A stretch of 14,684 bases of DNA from an uncultured Pseudomonas sp. (GTDB taxonomy: Bacteria > Pseudomonadota > Gammaproteobacteria > Pseudomonadales > Pseudomonadaceae). Shown here piece by piece: positions 7,291 to 14,684 of this stretch; the stretch's first letter is position 1, and every line of letters begins with the position of its first letter. Below the pieces are notes generated by a model, which was given only the letters and a program-made list of their open reading frames with translations, was not told the DNA's origin and made no database searches. The stretch lies in contig CAMPJN010000052.1 in assembly GCA_946886875.1 (NCBI GenBank), positions 1-14,684 of the forward strand, given 5' to 3'. The position numbers and the translations under genes are program-made.

Positions 7291-8403
7291 TCAGTCGCTC
7301 AGCAAGCGACCCTGGCGAATAGGGGTACGGCCGGCCACTTTGGCCAGCCAACGATCGGGCAGTGCGAAACGCATGCGTTCGATGGCGAACAGCACGCCTG
7401 CGGTGCTGGCCTGGACCACGCTATGGCGGTCGTCCAGCGGATCATGGATTTCAAATATCGGCGTGCCGGCCTCGACCCAGGCGCCGACCGGCTGCAGAAA
7501 GCTGACCACCCCACTATGGGGCGCATACAGCAATTCGGTACCGGCGAATGGCACACCCTCGCAGCATTCCTGGGGTGCATCCGGCCAATCGCCGGCGATC
7601 AGCCCTTGTTCGGCGAGGTAGGCCAGAATCGCCTCGGCATAGGCGCGGGCCTTGTCCGGCGCGGTATTGTCCATGCCGCCCAGTTCCACCGTGGTGGCCA
7701 GGCAGACCGGATCGATGGTCGCGTCCGGGAAGCGCTTTGCCAGACGCAGCCAGGGCGAGGAGCAGGCTTCGTCGAACGACGAACCGCCGGATTCCTCGGC
7801 CAATAACACGGTGGCGGCGCCCAGCCGCGCAGCCAGCGAACTCAGCTGCGACCATTGTTGTGGGATGCCGTAAAGGTGCACCGCCGCCTCGAAGTCGCAA
7901 TGCAGGTCGAGTACCACATCGGCGTCGTAGGCATGCTGCAACAGCAGACGTTGCAAGCCTTGCAGCCCGGAAGTCGGCGCCGGCAGAGCCTCCAGCGCCT
8001 GCTGCATGGCCGTACGGATCGCGCGCACATTGCTCGGGCCATCCTTGCCCAGGCGACCTTGCAGGGTCGGGGCTATGGCTGCGGCCAGATCGACAAAGCC
8101 GCGGTTGAAATTCTTGCCGCTGCCGATTTCGAAACGGCCCTGGTGACAGCCTTGCACCAGTTGACCCAAGCCGATCGGATTGGCCACCGGCACCAACTCG
8201 ATAACCCCGGTCAAACGGCCCTGCTCTTCCAGCTCGCGCAAACGTCGTTTCAGCTCCACCGCCACGCGCATGCCCGGCAATTCATCGGCATGCATCGAAG
8301 CCTGGATATAGGCCTTGCAAGGGCCATCGCCGAAGCGGAACACGCTCAGCTGGCGTGCGCTGCCCGGGGTGTTCCAGGGTAAAACGTGATCGATCCGCTG
8401 CAT
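7291..8403 (-). CDS. aotO: AotO, M14-family (AstE/aspartoacylase-like) zinc hydrolase
   Basis: This 370-residue protein has the zinc carboxypeptidase fold of the succinylglutamate desuccinylase/aspartoacylase branch of family M14. Zinc ligands are visible as SMHADELPG (H38, E41) and DLHCDFE (H168), the substrate-binding pair NFNRG has Asn100-Arg101, and the catalytic glutamate is E240 in TTVELGG. The C-terminal part (about 290-370) is the usual small beta barrel of this branch. The active site thus looks complete and an amidohydrolase activity is likely, but the substrate is not known to me. In P. aeruginosa the gene lies in the aot operon and, as I recall, is not required for uptake. An acylated arginine or ornithine derivative is a reasonable guess (inference). 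The start follows the aotM stop by 10 bases, and the TGA of aotM overlaps its strong TGAGGAG ribosome site. Confidence 0.9.
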   Translation of the reverse strand: MQRIDHVLPWNTPGSARQLSVFRFGDGPCKAYIQASMHADELPGMRVAVELKRRLRELEEQGRLTGVIELVPVANPIGLGQLVQGCHQGRFEIGSGKNFNRGFVDLAAAIAPTLQGRLGKDGPSNVRAIRTAMQQALEALPAPTSGLQGLQRLLLQHAYDADVVLDLHCDFEAAVHLYGIPQQWSQLSSLAARLGAATVLLAEESGGSSFDEACSSPWLRLAKRFPDATIDPVCLATTVELGGMDNTAPDKARAYAEAILAYLAEQGLIAGDWPDAPQECCEGVPFAGTELLYAPHSGVVSFLQPVGAWVEAGTPIFEIHDPLDDRHSVVQASTAGVLFAIERMRFALPDRWLAKVAGRTPIRQGRLLSD

Positions 8404-8413
8404 GCCGATCTCC

Positions 8414-9112
8414 TCAGGCCTTGCGTGGGGCGAGGTAGGCCAGCCAGCGACGCTCGGCCGACTTGAACAGGCGCACCAGGACGAAGGTCAGGCAGAGATA
8501 GAACAGACCCGCGGTGATAAAGGCTTCGAACGGCATATAGAAGCGCGAGCTGACCGTGCGCGCCGCACCAGTGATGTCGATCAGGGTGACGATCGACGCC
8601 AGACTGGTGGTGTGCAGCATCATGATCACTTCGTTACTGTACTGCGGCAGCGCCCGGCGCAAGGCCGATGGCAGCAGGATGCGGCGGTACAGCTTGACGC
8701 GCGACATGCCCATGGCCTTGGCCGCTTCGATCTCGCCATGGGGCGTGGATTTCAGGCTGCCGGCGAGAATTTCCGCACTGTAGGCGCTGGTGTTGATGGC
8801 GAACGCGAGCACCGCACAGAAGGTTGCGCTGGACAGGTAGGGCCACATGAAACTGTCGCGTACCGCCTCGAACTGGGCCAGACCGTAGTAGATCAGAAAC
8901 AGTTGCACCAGCATCGGCGTACCGCGGATCACATAGGTGTAGAGCCAGGCCGGGAAGTTCACCAGCGGCGACTTCGAGACCCGCATCAACCCCAGCGGAA
9001 TCGCCAGGGCCAGACCGAAGGCCAGGGCCAGCACGAGTAGTTTCAGGGTGACCAATACGCCGCCGAAGTACAGCGGCAGGTTTTCCCAGATCATGTTGTA
9101 GTCGAAAATCAT
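8414..9112 (-). CDS. aotM: Arginine/ornithine ABC transporter permease AotM
   Basis: Inner-membrane permease that pairs with AotQ to form the import channel. It has 232 residues with five hydrophobic helices and the coupling EAA loop EAAKAMGMSRVKLYRRILLP, which contacts AotP. The beginning MIFDYNMIWENLPLYFGGV is typical of the second permease in basic amino-acid importers. The ATG at 9112 is preceded by TGAGGAG, in which TGA is the stop of aotQ, so ribosome binding site and upstream stop coincide and the gap is only 13 bases. That arrangement suggests translational coupling and a near-equal ratio of the two permeases. A longer open frame upstream overlaps aotQ and is not needed. Confidence 0.95.
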   Translation of the reverse strand: MIFDYNMIWENLPLYFGGVLVTLKLLVLALAFGLALAIPLGLMRVSKSPLVNFPAWLYTYVIRGTPMLVQLFLIYYGLAQFEAVRDSFMWPYLSSATFCAVLAFAINTSAYSAEILAGSLKSTPHGEIEAAKAMGMSRVKLYRRILLPSALRRALPQYSNEVIMMLHTTSLASIVTLIDITGAARTVSSRFYMPFEAFITAGLFYLCLTFVLVRLFKSAERRWLAYLAPRKA

Positions 9113-9125
9113 GCGTGCGTGCTCC

Positions 9126-9815
9126 TCACAGATCGGCGGCTTTGGTGCCGACCGAGTAGCGCTTTTCCAGATAACGCAGCGCCAGCAGCGACACACTGGT
9201 CAGCACCAGATAGAGCGCGGCGACCGCCAGATAGAAGGTGAACGGCTCACGCGTGGCATCGGCCGCGCTTTTCGCCTTGAACATCATGTCCTGCAGCCCT
9301 ACCACCGAGATCAACGCCGTGGCCTTGGTCAGCACCAACCAGTTGTTGGTGAAACCGGGAATGGCGAAACGGATCATCTGTGGCACCAGGATGCGGAAGA
9401 ACACCTTGAGCCCACTCATGCCATAAGCCGCGCCCGCCTCGCTCTGGCCCTTGGGGATCGCCATAAAGGCGCCGCGAAAGGTCTCCGACAGGTATGCGCC
9501 GAAGATGAAGCCCATGGTGAAGACACCCGCGATAAACGGATTGATATCGATGTAATCGGTGTAACCGAACAACGGCGCCATGCGGTTAACCAGGTCCTGG
9601 CCGCCGTAGAAGATCAGCAGGATCAGCACCAGATCGGGAATACCGCGAATGACAGTGGCGTAGGTTTCACCCAGAAGCGCCAGCCACTTGATTGGTGACA
9701 GGCGAAATGCCGCGCCAAGAAGGCCGAGGAAAATCGCCACCGCCATCGAGGTCAACGCCAGAATCAGGGTAAGCCAGGCACCTTCGAGAATGGTCGAGCC
9801 GTAGCCGTTCAACAT
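9126..9815 (-). CDS. aotQ: Arginine/ornithine ABC transporter permease AotQ
   Basis: Inner-membrane permease, 229 residues, the partner of AotM. Five hydrophobic helices are visible. The N-terminal half carries ATVIRGIPDLVLILLIFYGG, the RGxPxL signature of HisQ/ArtQ-type permeases, and the EAA loop is EAGAAYGMSGLKVFFRILVP. Conserved loop NNWLVLTKATALISVVGLQD follows. The ATG at 9815 has a GAGG ribosome site about ten bases upstream. The gene is separated from aotJ by 134 bases that contain hairpins, unlike the tight spacing of the following genes, so its expression is probably lower than that of the binding protein. Confidence 0.95.
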   Translation of the reverse strand: MLNGYGSTILEGAWLTLILALTSMAVAIFLGLLGAAFRLSPIKWLALLGETYATVIRGIPDLVLILLIFYGGQDLVNRMAPLFGYTDYIDINPFIAGVFTMGFIFGAYLSETFRGAFMAIPKGQSEAGAAYGMSGLKVFFRILVPQMIRFAIPGFTNNWLVLTKATALISVVGLQDMMFKAKSAADATREPFTFYLAVAALYLVLTSVSLLALRYLEKRYSVGTKAADL

Positions 9816-9822
9816 GCCCTAG

Positions 9823-9949
9823 TTACCTCATACGGGCGCCAGCGGCGCCGGGAAGTACAACGAAAAAGTGGCGCGGGTCGTTTCCATTCTCGCGGGCCGA
9901 AGCCAAGCGCCTGCGCCACTTTCGGTGAAAGGCGATGCTCGCCCTAGGA
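9823..9949 (-). promoter_or_regulatory. Hairpin region between aotJ and aotQ, probable partial terminator / mRNA stabiliser
   Basis: On the minus strand, after the aotJ stop, AAAGTGGCGC (9922-9913) is complementary to GCGCCACTTT (9874-9865), a perfect 10-bp stem. The run continues as TTTTTCGTT, which resembles a weak U-tract. The 38-base interior holds GGC-TTCG-GCC, a UUCG-type tetraloop. A second small hairpin GGCGCC-GCT-GGCGCC (9849-9835) lies just before the aotQ ribosome site. In operons of periplasmic binding proteins, hairpins in this position usually make the binder transcript more abundant than the permease part, by partial termination or 3'-end protection (family knowledge). I infer the same here; the strength is unknown. 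Confidence 0.6.
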
Positions 9950-10732
9950 TCAGTCGCCGTAGACGTTGAAGTCGAAATACTTGTCCTGCAGTTCCTGGTA
10001 CTTACCGTTGGCACGGATGGCGTCGATGGCGTTGCTGATCTTGTCGGCCAGCTCCTTGTCACCCTTGCGCACCGCGATGCCGGCGCCATGGCCGTAGTAC
10101 TTCTCCTGAGTGAAGTCCGGGCCTACCAGGGCGAAATCCTTGCCGGCGTCGGTCTTGAGGAAGCCTTCGTCGATGTTGACCACGTCAGCCAGGGTTGCAT
10201 CGATACGGCCGGAGGCCAGATCGAGGAAGGCTTCGTTCTGCGAGCTGTAACGCACCACTTCGATACCTGCAGGCTCGAATTCATCGCTGGCGTGACGATC
10301 GTAGATCGACGAGCGCTGCACACCGACTTTCTTGCCCTTGAGGTCGACCAGCGGATCCTTGATCACGGTGCCGGCCTTCATCGCCAGCTTGCCGGGGGTG
10401 TGGTAGTACTTCTTGGTGAAGTCGACCGACTTCAGGCGGTCTTCGGTGATGCTCATGGAAGACAGTACGGCGTCGAACTTGCGGACTTTCAGGGCGGGGA
10501 TCAGGCCGTCGAATTCCTGCTCGATCCACTGACACTCGACTTTCATCTCTTCGCACAGAGCAACGCCGATGTCGTAGTCGAAGCCGCTGATCTTGCCGTC
10601 GGGGGTTTTGAAGGCGAATGGTGGGTAAGCGGCCTCGATACCGACGCGCAACGGCTTGGTCTCTGCGGCCATGGCCAGCGACGACAACATGGACAGCGCC
10701 AATGCGCCTACTAGAAGTGCAATCTTCTTCAT
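9950..10732 (-). CDS. aotJ: Arginine/ornithine-binding periplasmic protein AotJ
   Basis: This is the periplasmic receptor of the arginine/ornithine importer: 260 residues with signal peptide 1-22 (cleavage after AMA). The mature protein is an SBP_bac_3 with the family signature around [14 protein letters not shown] (50-63). By comparison with the lysine/arginine/ornithine-binding protein LAO, the expected ligand residues are present: SSMSITEDR (S91, S92, S94, R99 to hold the amino-acid head) and the aspartate of TLADVVN (D183). The ATG at 10732 begins the signal peptide and has an excellent AAGGAG ribosome site (minus strand, 10745-10740) at standard spacing. Longer upstream frames are not needed. 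It is the first gene of the operon and is followed by a hairpin region. Confidence 0.95.
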   Translation of the reverse strand: MKKIALLVGALALSMLSSLAMAAETKPLRVGIEAAYPPFAFKTPDGKISGFDYDIGVALCEEMKVECQWIEQEFDGLIPALKVRKFDAVLSSMSITEDRLKSVDFTKKYYHTPGKLAMKAGTVIKDPLVDLKGKKVGVQRSSIYDRHASDEFEPAGIEVVRYSSQNEAFLDLASGRIDATLADVVNIDEGFLKTDAGKDFALVGPDFTQEKYYGHGAGIAVRKGDKELADKISNAIDAIRANGKYQELQDKYFDFNVYGD

Positions 10733-10873
10733 CTTGTGACTCCTTCGAATGGGAATGGCAGCCGGTTGCAGAACCCGGTGGATATCTGCCCAGTCATCTA
10801 TGCAGTGTAGAGAGACTCGCCGCCTTTGCTGCATGGCTTGCAGGCGGCAAACGGCCTCGGCTGGGTGACCGGC

Positions 10874-10916
10874 ATTCTAGCGACAGCTCGAAAGTCGATA
10901 TTTCTTCAATGCGACA
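10874..10916 (-). promoter_or_regulatory. Candidate ArgR-activated promoter of aotJ
   Basis: On the minus strand TGTCGC (10916-10911) is followed after eight bases by AA (10902-10901), exactly the P. aeruginosa ArgR half-site pattern TGTCGC-N8-AA as I remember it. A second TGTCGC lies at 10885-10880, directly before TAGAAT (10879-10874), a good -10 hexamer (5 of 6). The hexamer 17 bases upstream of the -10 is AATATC, a poor -35, and it is covered by the ArgR half-site. That is typical of a promoter needing an activator. The start of transcription would be near 10867, leaving a leader of about 135 bases. The second TGTCGC is 31 bases from the first and not 21, so it may not be the true partner half-site. 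Confidence 0.55.
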
Positions 10917-10994
10917 ACTAATTACAGAAGACCAGGAAGACAGGCGCGCGCAGCTTGACAGGGCCCGCGAAAAATGCAGACCAAGAAAGAAGGG

Positions 10995-11021
10995 ATAACC
11001 GGTTATAACAGCAATTATTGC
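10995..11021. repeat. Cluster of short perfect palindromes upstream of aotJ
   Basis: ATAACCGGTTAT (10995-11006) is a perfect 12-bp palindrome. It overlaps GTTATAAC (11002-11009), and GCAATTATTGC (11011-11021) is a palindrome around one central base. The cluster lies about 130 bases upstream of the candidate aotJ promoter. It could be an operator for a dimeric regulator or, read on the minus strand, part of a second promoter with TATAAC as its -10 element. I do not recognise the factor. Confidence 0.4.
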
Positions 11022-11197
11022 GCCACTTACCAGAAAGCCTTTATTCACGGGCCTTCCATGCAAGGGCAAAACAGCGCGAAGCCAACCTCCCGAGTAAAAC
11101 GCACCCTAAACGTTCCCGCACACCCCACAAGGGTGCACGGCGTTACTCGACGGGTTACCACCATGCACGCCGCAGCGGTAGCGGGAAATTAGCCAAT

Positions 11198-11243
11198 AAA
11201 AAACGGCAACGCCCCGCTCCGGCTTGTGGCCGAAGCGGGGCGT
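11198..11243 (-). terminator. Intrinsic terminator of acsA
   Basis: Sixteen bases after the acsA stop, the minus strand has a 15-bp GC-rich stem (arms 11243-11229 and 11223-11209, ACGCCCCGCTTCGGC pairing with GCCGGAGCGGGGCGT, one non-Watson-Crick position) and a 5-base loop. Six T residues follow at 11203-11198 after a short GCCG spacer. This is a strong Rho-independent terminator, and it isolates acsA from the aot operon on the same strand. Confidence 0.9.
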
Positions 11244-11259
11244 CGGGAACAGTCGCCGG

Positions 11260-13215
<1,956 letters not shown>

Positions 13216-13582
13216 CAAAAATACCTCGGTGGGTAGTTGTGGTTTTATGCCTCATTTTGTAGCCAGAACGCCCTACCAAGGCCATTCGACCATCGTATTA
13301 CCGCTCTACGACGATAGTGCCCAATCGCTTTTCACGCGCAAAAAAATGGCGACCAAATGGCCGCCACCCAAAACATTCCAGGGAAATGGAGAATGCTTAC
13401 GTTCAAACCAAGCAGGGTTGGAACTCTTGCAGTCTGTGCCGACGCTAAAGCAGCGGCTATTGCACCAAGGTCGTAGGGCCATCGCCCACCCCACTTCGGC
13501 TAGCATTCGCCAAGCAGACGCCCAGATACGACTAGGCTGACAAGACCTCAGCCTGCCCGCTCCTGGGCTCACGGAGCAACCG
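13216..13582. other. Intergenic region between divergent acsA and deaminase gene
   Basis: I see no convincing protein gene in these 367 bases; an 88-codon minus-strand frame (13572-13306) has no ribosome site and a composition typical of chance. The region must hold the promoters of both flanking genes, but I find no convincing -35/-10 pair for either. It contains a minus-strand intrinsic terminator (13340-13366) and an inverted repeat ATCGT-N14-ACGAT (13292-13315), about 80-100 bases upstream of the acsA start, where an activator could bind. On the plus strand a CGGAG ribosome site lies just before the deaminase ATG. Confidence 0.5.
13340..13366 (-). terminator. Intrinsic terminator upstream of acsA (orphan)
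   Basis: On the minus strand TGGCGGCC (13366-13359), loop ATTT, GGTCGCCA (13354-13347) form an 8-bp stem with one G-U pair, followed at once by seven T residues (13346-13340). It has the full form of a Rho-independent terminator, yet no minus-strand gene lies directly upstream. It would end either a small RNA encoded between here and about 13560, or an attenuated acsA leader. Confidence 0.7.
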
Positions 13583-14152
13583 ATGAAAAGCCAGCACGCC
13601 GCCCTGCTGCAGCAAGCTCCAGCCAGCCTGCAGCCCGAGGATATCTGGGCTCGACTGTGCTGCGAGCAGGCCCTGCTGGCTCTGGAACAGGGTTGCTATG
13701 CAGTCGGTGCGGTACTGATCAACGATACCCAGGAATTGCTCTGCAGCGCCCAGAATCAGGTGTTTACCAGCCAATACCAAAGTGCCGGGCACGCCGAGAT
13801 GCGACTGCTCGACCAACTGGAAGCCGAGCACCCGCAACAGGACCGCAGCCGCCTGACCCTGTATGTCAGCCTGGAGCCCTGCCTGATGTGTTACGGCCGC
13901 ATCCTGCTCGCAGGCATTACCCGCGTGCGTTATCTGGCCCGCGACCAGCCCGGCGGTTTTGCCGCGCGACGCCATCACCTGCCGCCAGCCTGGGCGGAAC
14001 TGGCCAAGCGGGTCTCGGTCAAGCAGGCCGAAGTGGATAGCTACTGGGTCACGCTGGCCGATCAGGCGATCAATCAATTGCAGGATCGCCAGGCGCTGCG
14101 CGAGCGGGTGCTGGCGGCTTGGCGTGGGCATAACCTTCACGAAACCTTGTAG
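13583..14152 (+). CDS. Cytidine/deoxycytidylate deaminase-fold zinc protein
   Basis: This 189-residue protein has the zinc signature of the CDA/TadA superfamily: GHAEMRLLDQLE (H70 as zinc ligand, E72 as proton shuttle) and SLEPCLMCYGRILL (C100 and C103 as zinc ligands). A hydrolytic deaminase activity is therefore expected. The order HAE, then about 28 residues, then PCxxC is that of TadA and dCMP deaminases. The start and the C-terminal 60 residues (AWAELAKRVSVKQAEV onwards) do not look like housekeeping TadA, and the substrate is unknown. A CGGAG ribosome site lies six bases before the ATG. The final TAG stop falls within a REP-like element. Proteins of this kind seem to sit between acsA and phhR in other Pseudomonas (recollection). 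It is convergent to phhR. Confidence 0.85.
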   Translation: MKSQHAALLQQAPASLQPEDIWARLCCEQALLALEQGCYAVGAVLINDTQELLCSAQNQVFTSQYQSAGHAEMRLLDQLEAEHPQQDRSRLTLYVSLEPCLMCYGRILLAGITRVRYLARDQPGGFAARRHHLPPAWAELAKRVSVKQAEVDSYWVTLADQAINQLQDRQALRERVLAAWRGHNLHETL

Positions 14153-14194
14153 GAGCCAGCTTGCCTGAGCGACAGCGCGGCGCCTTGCTCCCAC
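14149..14194. repeat. REP-like inverted pair (REPIN-type) element
   Basis: The plus strand begins GTAGGAGCCAGCTTGC (14149-14164), close to the widespread Pseudomonas REP core, and the segment ends GCTCCCAC (14187-14194), the reverse complement of GTGGGAGC, another REP start. Two REP heads in inverted orientation about 30 bases apart are the REPIN layout. Such elements are spread by RAYT transposases encoded elsewhere (family knowledge). The stop codon TAG of the upstream deaminase gene (14150-14152) lies within the first REP. Confidence 0.6.
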
Positions 14195-14208
14195 CCAGAG
14201 CAAGGCGC
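14180..14208. repeat. Perfect hairpin between convergent genes
   Basis: GCGCCTTGCTC (14180-14190) and GAGCAAGGCGC (14198-14208) form a perfect 11-bp stem around a 7-base loop. It lies between the ends of the deaminase gene and phhR and overlaps the REP-like pair. Neither strand has a T run after the stem, so it is not a classical intrinsic terminator, although it could protect transcript ends or aid termination in both directions. Confidence 0.65.
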
Positions 14209-14239
14209 GCCACCGCAAGCGAGACAATTGAGCCTGCCG

Positions 14240-14684
14240 CTATTCCTTGCCCAAGCCATGCTGGCGCAACTTGTTGGCGATGGTGGTGTGCGAAACGCCG
14301 AGGCGTTTGCCCAGTTGGCGGCTGCTCGGATGGTTGTGGTACAGGCGCTCGAGCACGGCTTTTTCGAAGCGCGCGAGTATCTCGTCCAGGCCGCCTTCCA
14401 CGGAAAATTCGCCCAGCGGGTGCGGCGCGCCGTAATCCGGCAGGCGGATATGTTCGAGCTTGATCATCCCGCCTTCGCACAGCGATACCGCCTGGAACAA
14501 CACGTTCTCCAACTGCCGCACATTGCCCGGCCAATGGTAGTGGGCGAGCTTGTCCAGCACGTTCGGCGCCAGCTTGGGCAGCGGGCAGCCGATCTGTCGG
14601 CTGGCCTGATCGACGAAGTGCTCGACCAACGGCGCCAGGCCGTCCAGGCATTCGCGCAGCGGCGGAATATGCAGGCTGAGCACA
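14240..14684 (-). CDS. phhR: TyrR-family transcriptional activator, probably PhhR (C-terminal part)
   Basis: The frame runs off the right edge, and 147 C-terminal residues are visible. They contain the end of an AAA+ sigma-54-interaction-type domain: HIPPLRE near residues 5-11, and WPGNVRQLENVLFQAV with the sensor-II arginine. A 30-residue linker follows, then a TyrR-type helix-turn-helix: SSRQLGKRLGVSHTTIANKL with RQHGLG at the end. This HTH closely resembles E. coli TyrR (RKLAKRLGVSHTAIANKLR). In Pseudomonas the TyrR homologue PhhR activates phenylalanine hydroxylase and aromatic catabolism, and in P. putida it lies near acsA (recollection), which supports the name. The N-terminal ACT/PAS sensing part lies outside the window, so another TyrR-like regulator is not excluded. 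Confidence 0.8.
   Translation of the reverse strand, partial: VLSLHIPPLRECLDGLAPLVEHFVDQASRQIGCPLPKLAPNVLDKLAHYHWPGNVRQLENVLFQAVSLCEGGMIKLEHIRLPDYGAPHPLGEFSVEGGLDEILARFEKAVLERLYHNHPSSRQLGKRLGVSHTTIANKLRQHGLGKE

Larger units (their letters stand above)
10733..11197 (-). promoter_or_regulatory. Control region of the aot operon
   Basis: This 465-base stretch between the aotJ start and the acsA terminator holds no gene that I can support; its short open frames lack ribosome sites and recognisable protein character. It contains, from aotJ outward: the ribosome site; a leader of about 130 bases; a candidate promoter with an ArgR box (10874-10916); a cluster of short palindromes (10995-11021); and then about 175 bases where I see only weak imperfect inverted repeats around 11120-11140. 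In P. aeruginosa the aotJ promoter is induced by arginine through ArgR (established). The rest is inferred from position. Confidence 0.6.

Noticed and set aside
6826..7806. A 326-codon plus-strand frame across aotP and aotO
   Set aside because: It crosses two well-supported minus-strand genes, with no ribosome site or protein character of its own.
9935..10714. A 259-codon plus-strand frame opposite aotJ
   Set aside because: Antisense shadow; aotJ has a signal peptide, ligand residues and an excellent ribosome site.
10974..11192. Short plus-strand frames in the aotJ-acsA gap as possible small proteins
   Set aside because: No ribosome site, no conserved-looking segment, and they cover the palindrome cluster; more likely regulatory DNA.
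13306..13572. An 88-codon minus-strand frame that could be the gene ended by the orphan terminator
   Set aside because: No ribosome site, chance-like Trp/Arg/Ser-rich sequence, and the frame runs through the terminator stem.

Overview
The window is ordinary Pseudomonas chromosome: mean composition is around 60% G+C and the coding density is high. The order acsA - aotJ - aotQ - aotM - aotO - aotP - argR is the arginine/ornithine uptake locus known from P. aeruginosa and its relatives. The proteins match remembered Pseudomonas family members along their whole length, from memory and not from a search. The combination phhR - deaminase - acsA - aot points to the broader Pseudomonas genus; I do not name a species.

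Layout, left to right. (1) 1-1689, plus strand: the tail of a caa3-like cytochrome c oxidase operon, with the end of a subunit I/III-type protein, a small membrane protein and a CtaG-type assembly factor, all overlapping. (2) 1757-3610, minus: a membrane diguanylate cyclase with a 7TMR-DISM sensor module, convergent to the oxidase genes. (3) 3836-4537, minus: two short unrecognised genes, the second clearly AT-richer than the surroundings. (4) 4671-5408, minus: a solitary periplasmic binding protein. (5) 5488-10732, minus: the aotJQMOP-argR operon, encoding the periplasmic binder, two permeases, an M14-type metallohydrolase, the ATPase and the arginine-responsive regulator ArgR. (6) 10733-11259: the aot control region and the acsA terminator. 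(7) 11260-13215, minus: acetyl-CoA synthetase. (8) 13216-13582: a gap between divergent genes that holds an unexplained minus-strand terminator. (9) 13583-14152, plus: a cytidine-deaminase-fold protein. (10) 14149-14208: a REP-like inverted pair and hairpin. (11) 14240-14684, minus: the C-terminal part of a TyrR-family activator, probably PhhR.

How the genes work together: AotJ captures arginine/ornithine in the periplasm, AotQ and AotM form the membrane channel, and AotP supplies ATP hydrolysis. ArgR, the last gene of the operon, is expected to activate the aotJ promoter when arginine is present, and a candidate ArgR box overlaps the -35 position of a candidate aotJ promoter. AcsA feeds acetate into acetyl-CoA, and PhhR controls aromatic amino acid degradation, so the right half is a carbon/nitrogen-source utilisation neighbourhood.

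I see no phage, CRISPR, toxin-antitoxin, secretion or obviously new multi-gene system. The points most worth a second look are regulatory: the terminator-like hairpin inside the aot operon, the orphan terminator upstream of acsA, the palindrome cluster upstream of aotJ and the REP pair that contains a stop codon. The two orphan genes at 3836-4537 also deserve a look.
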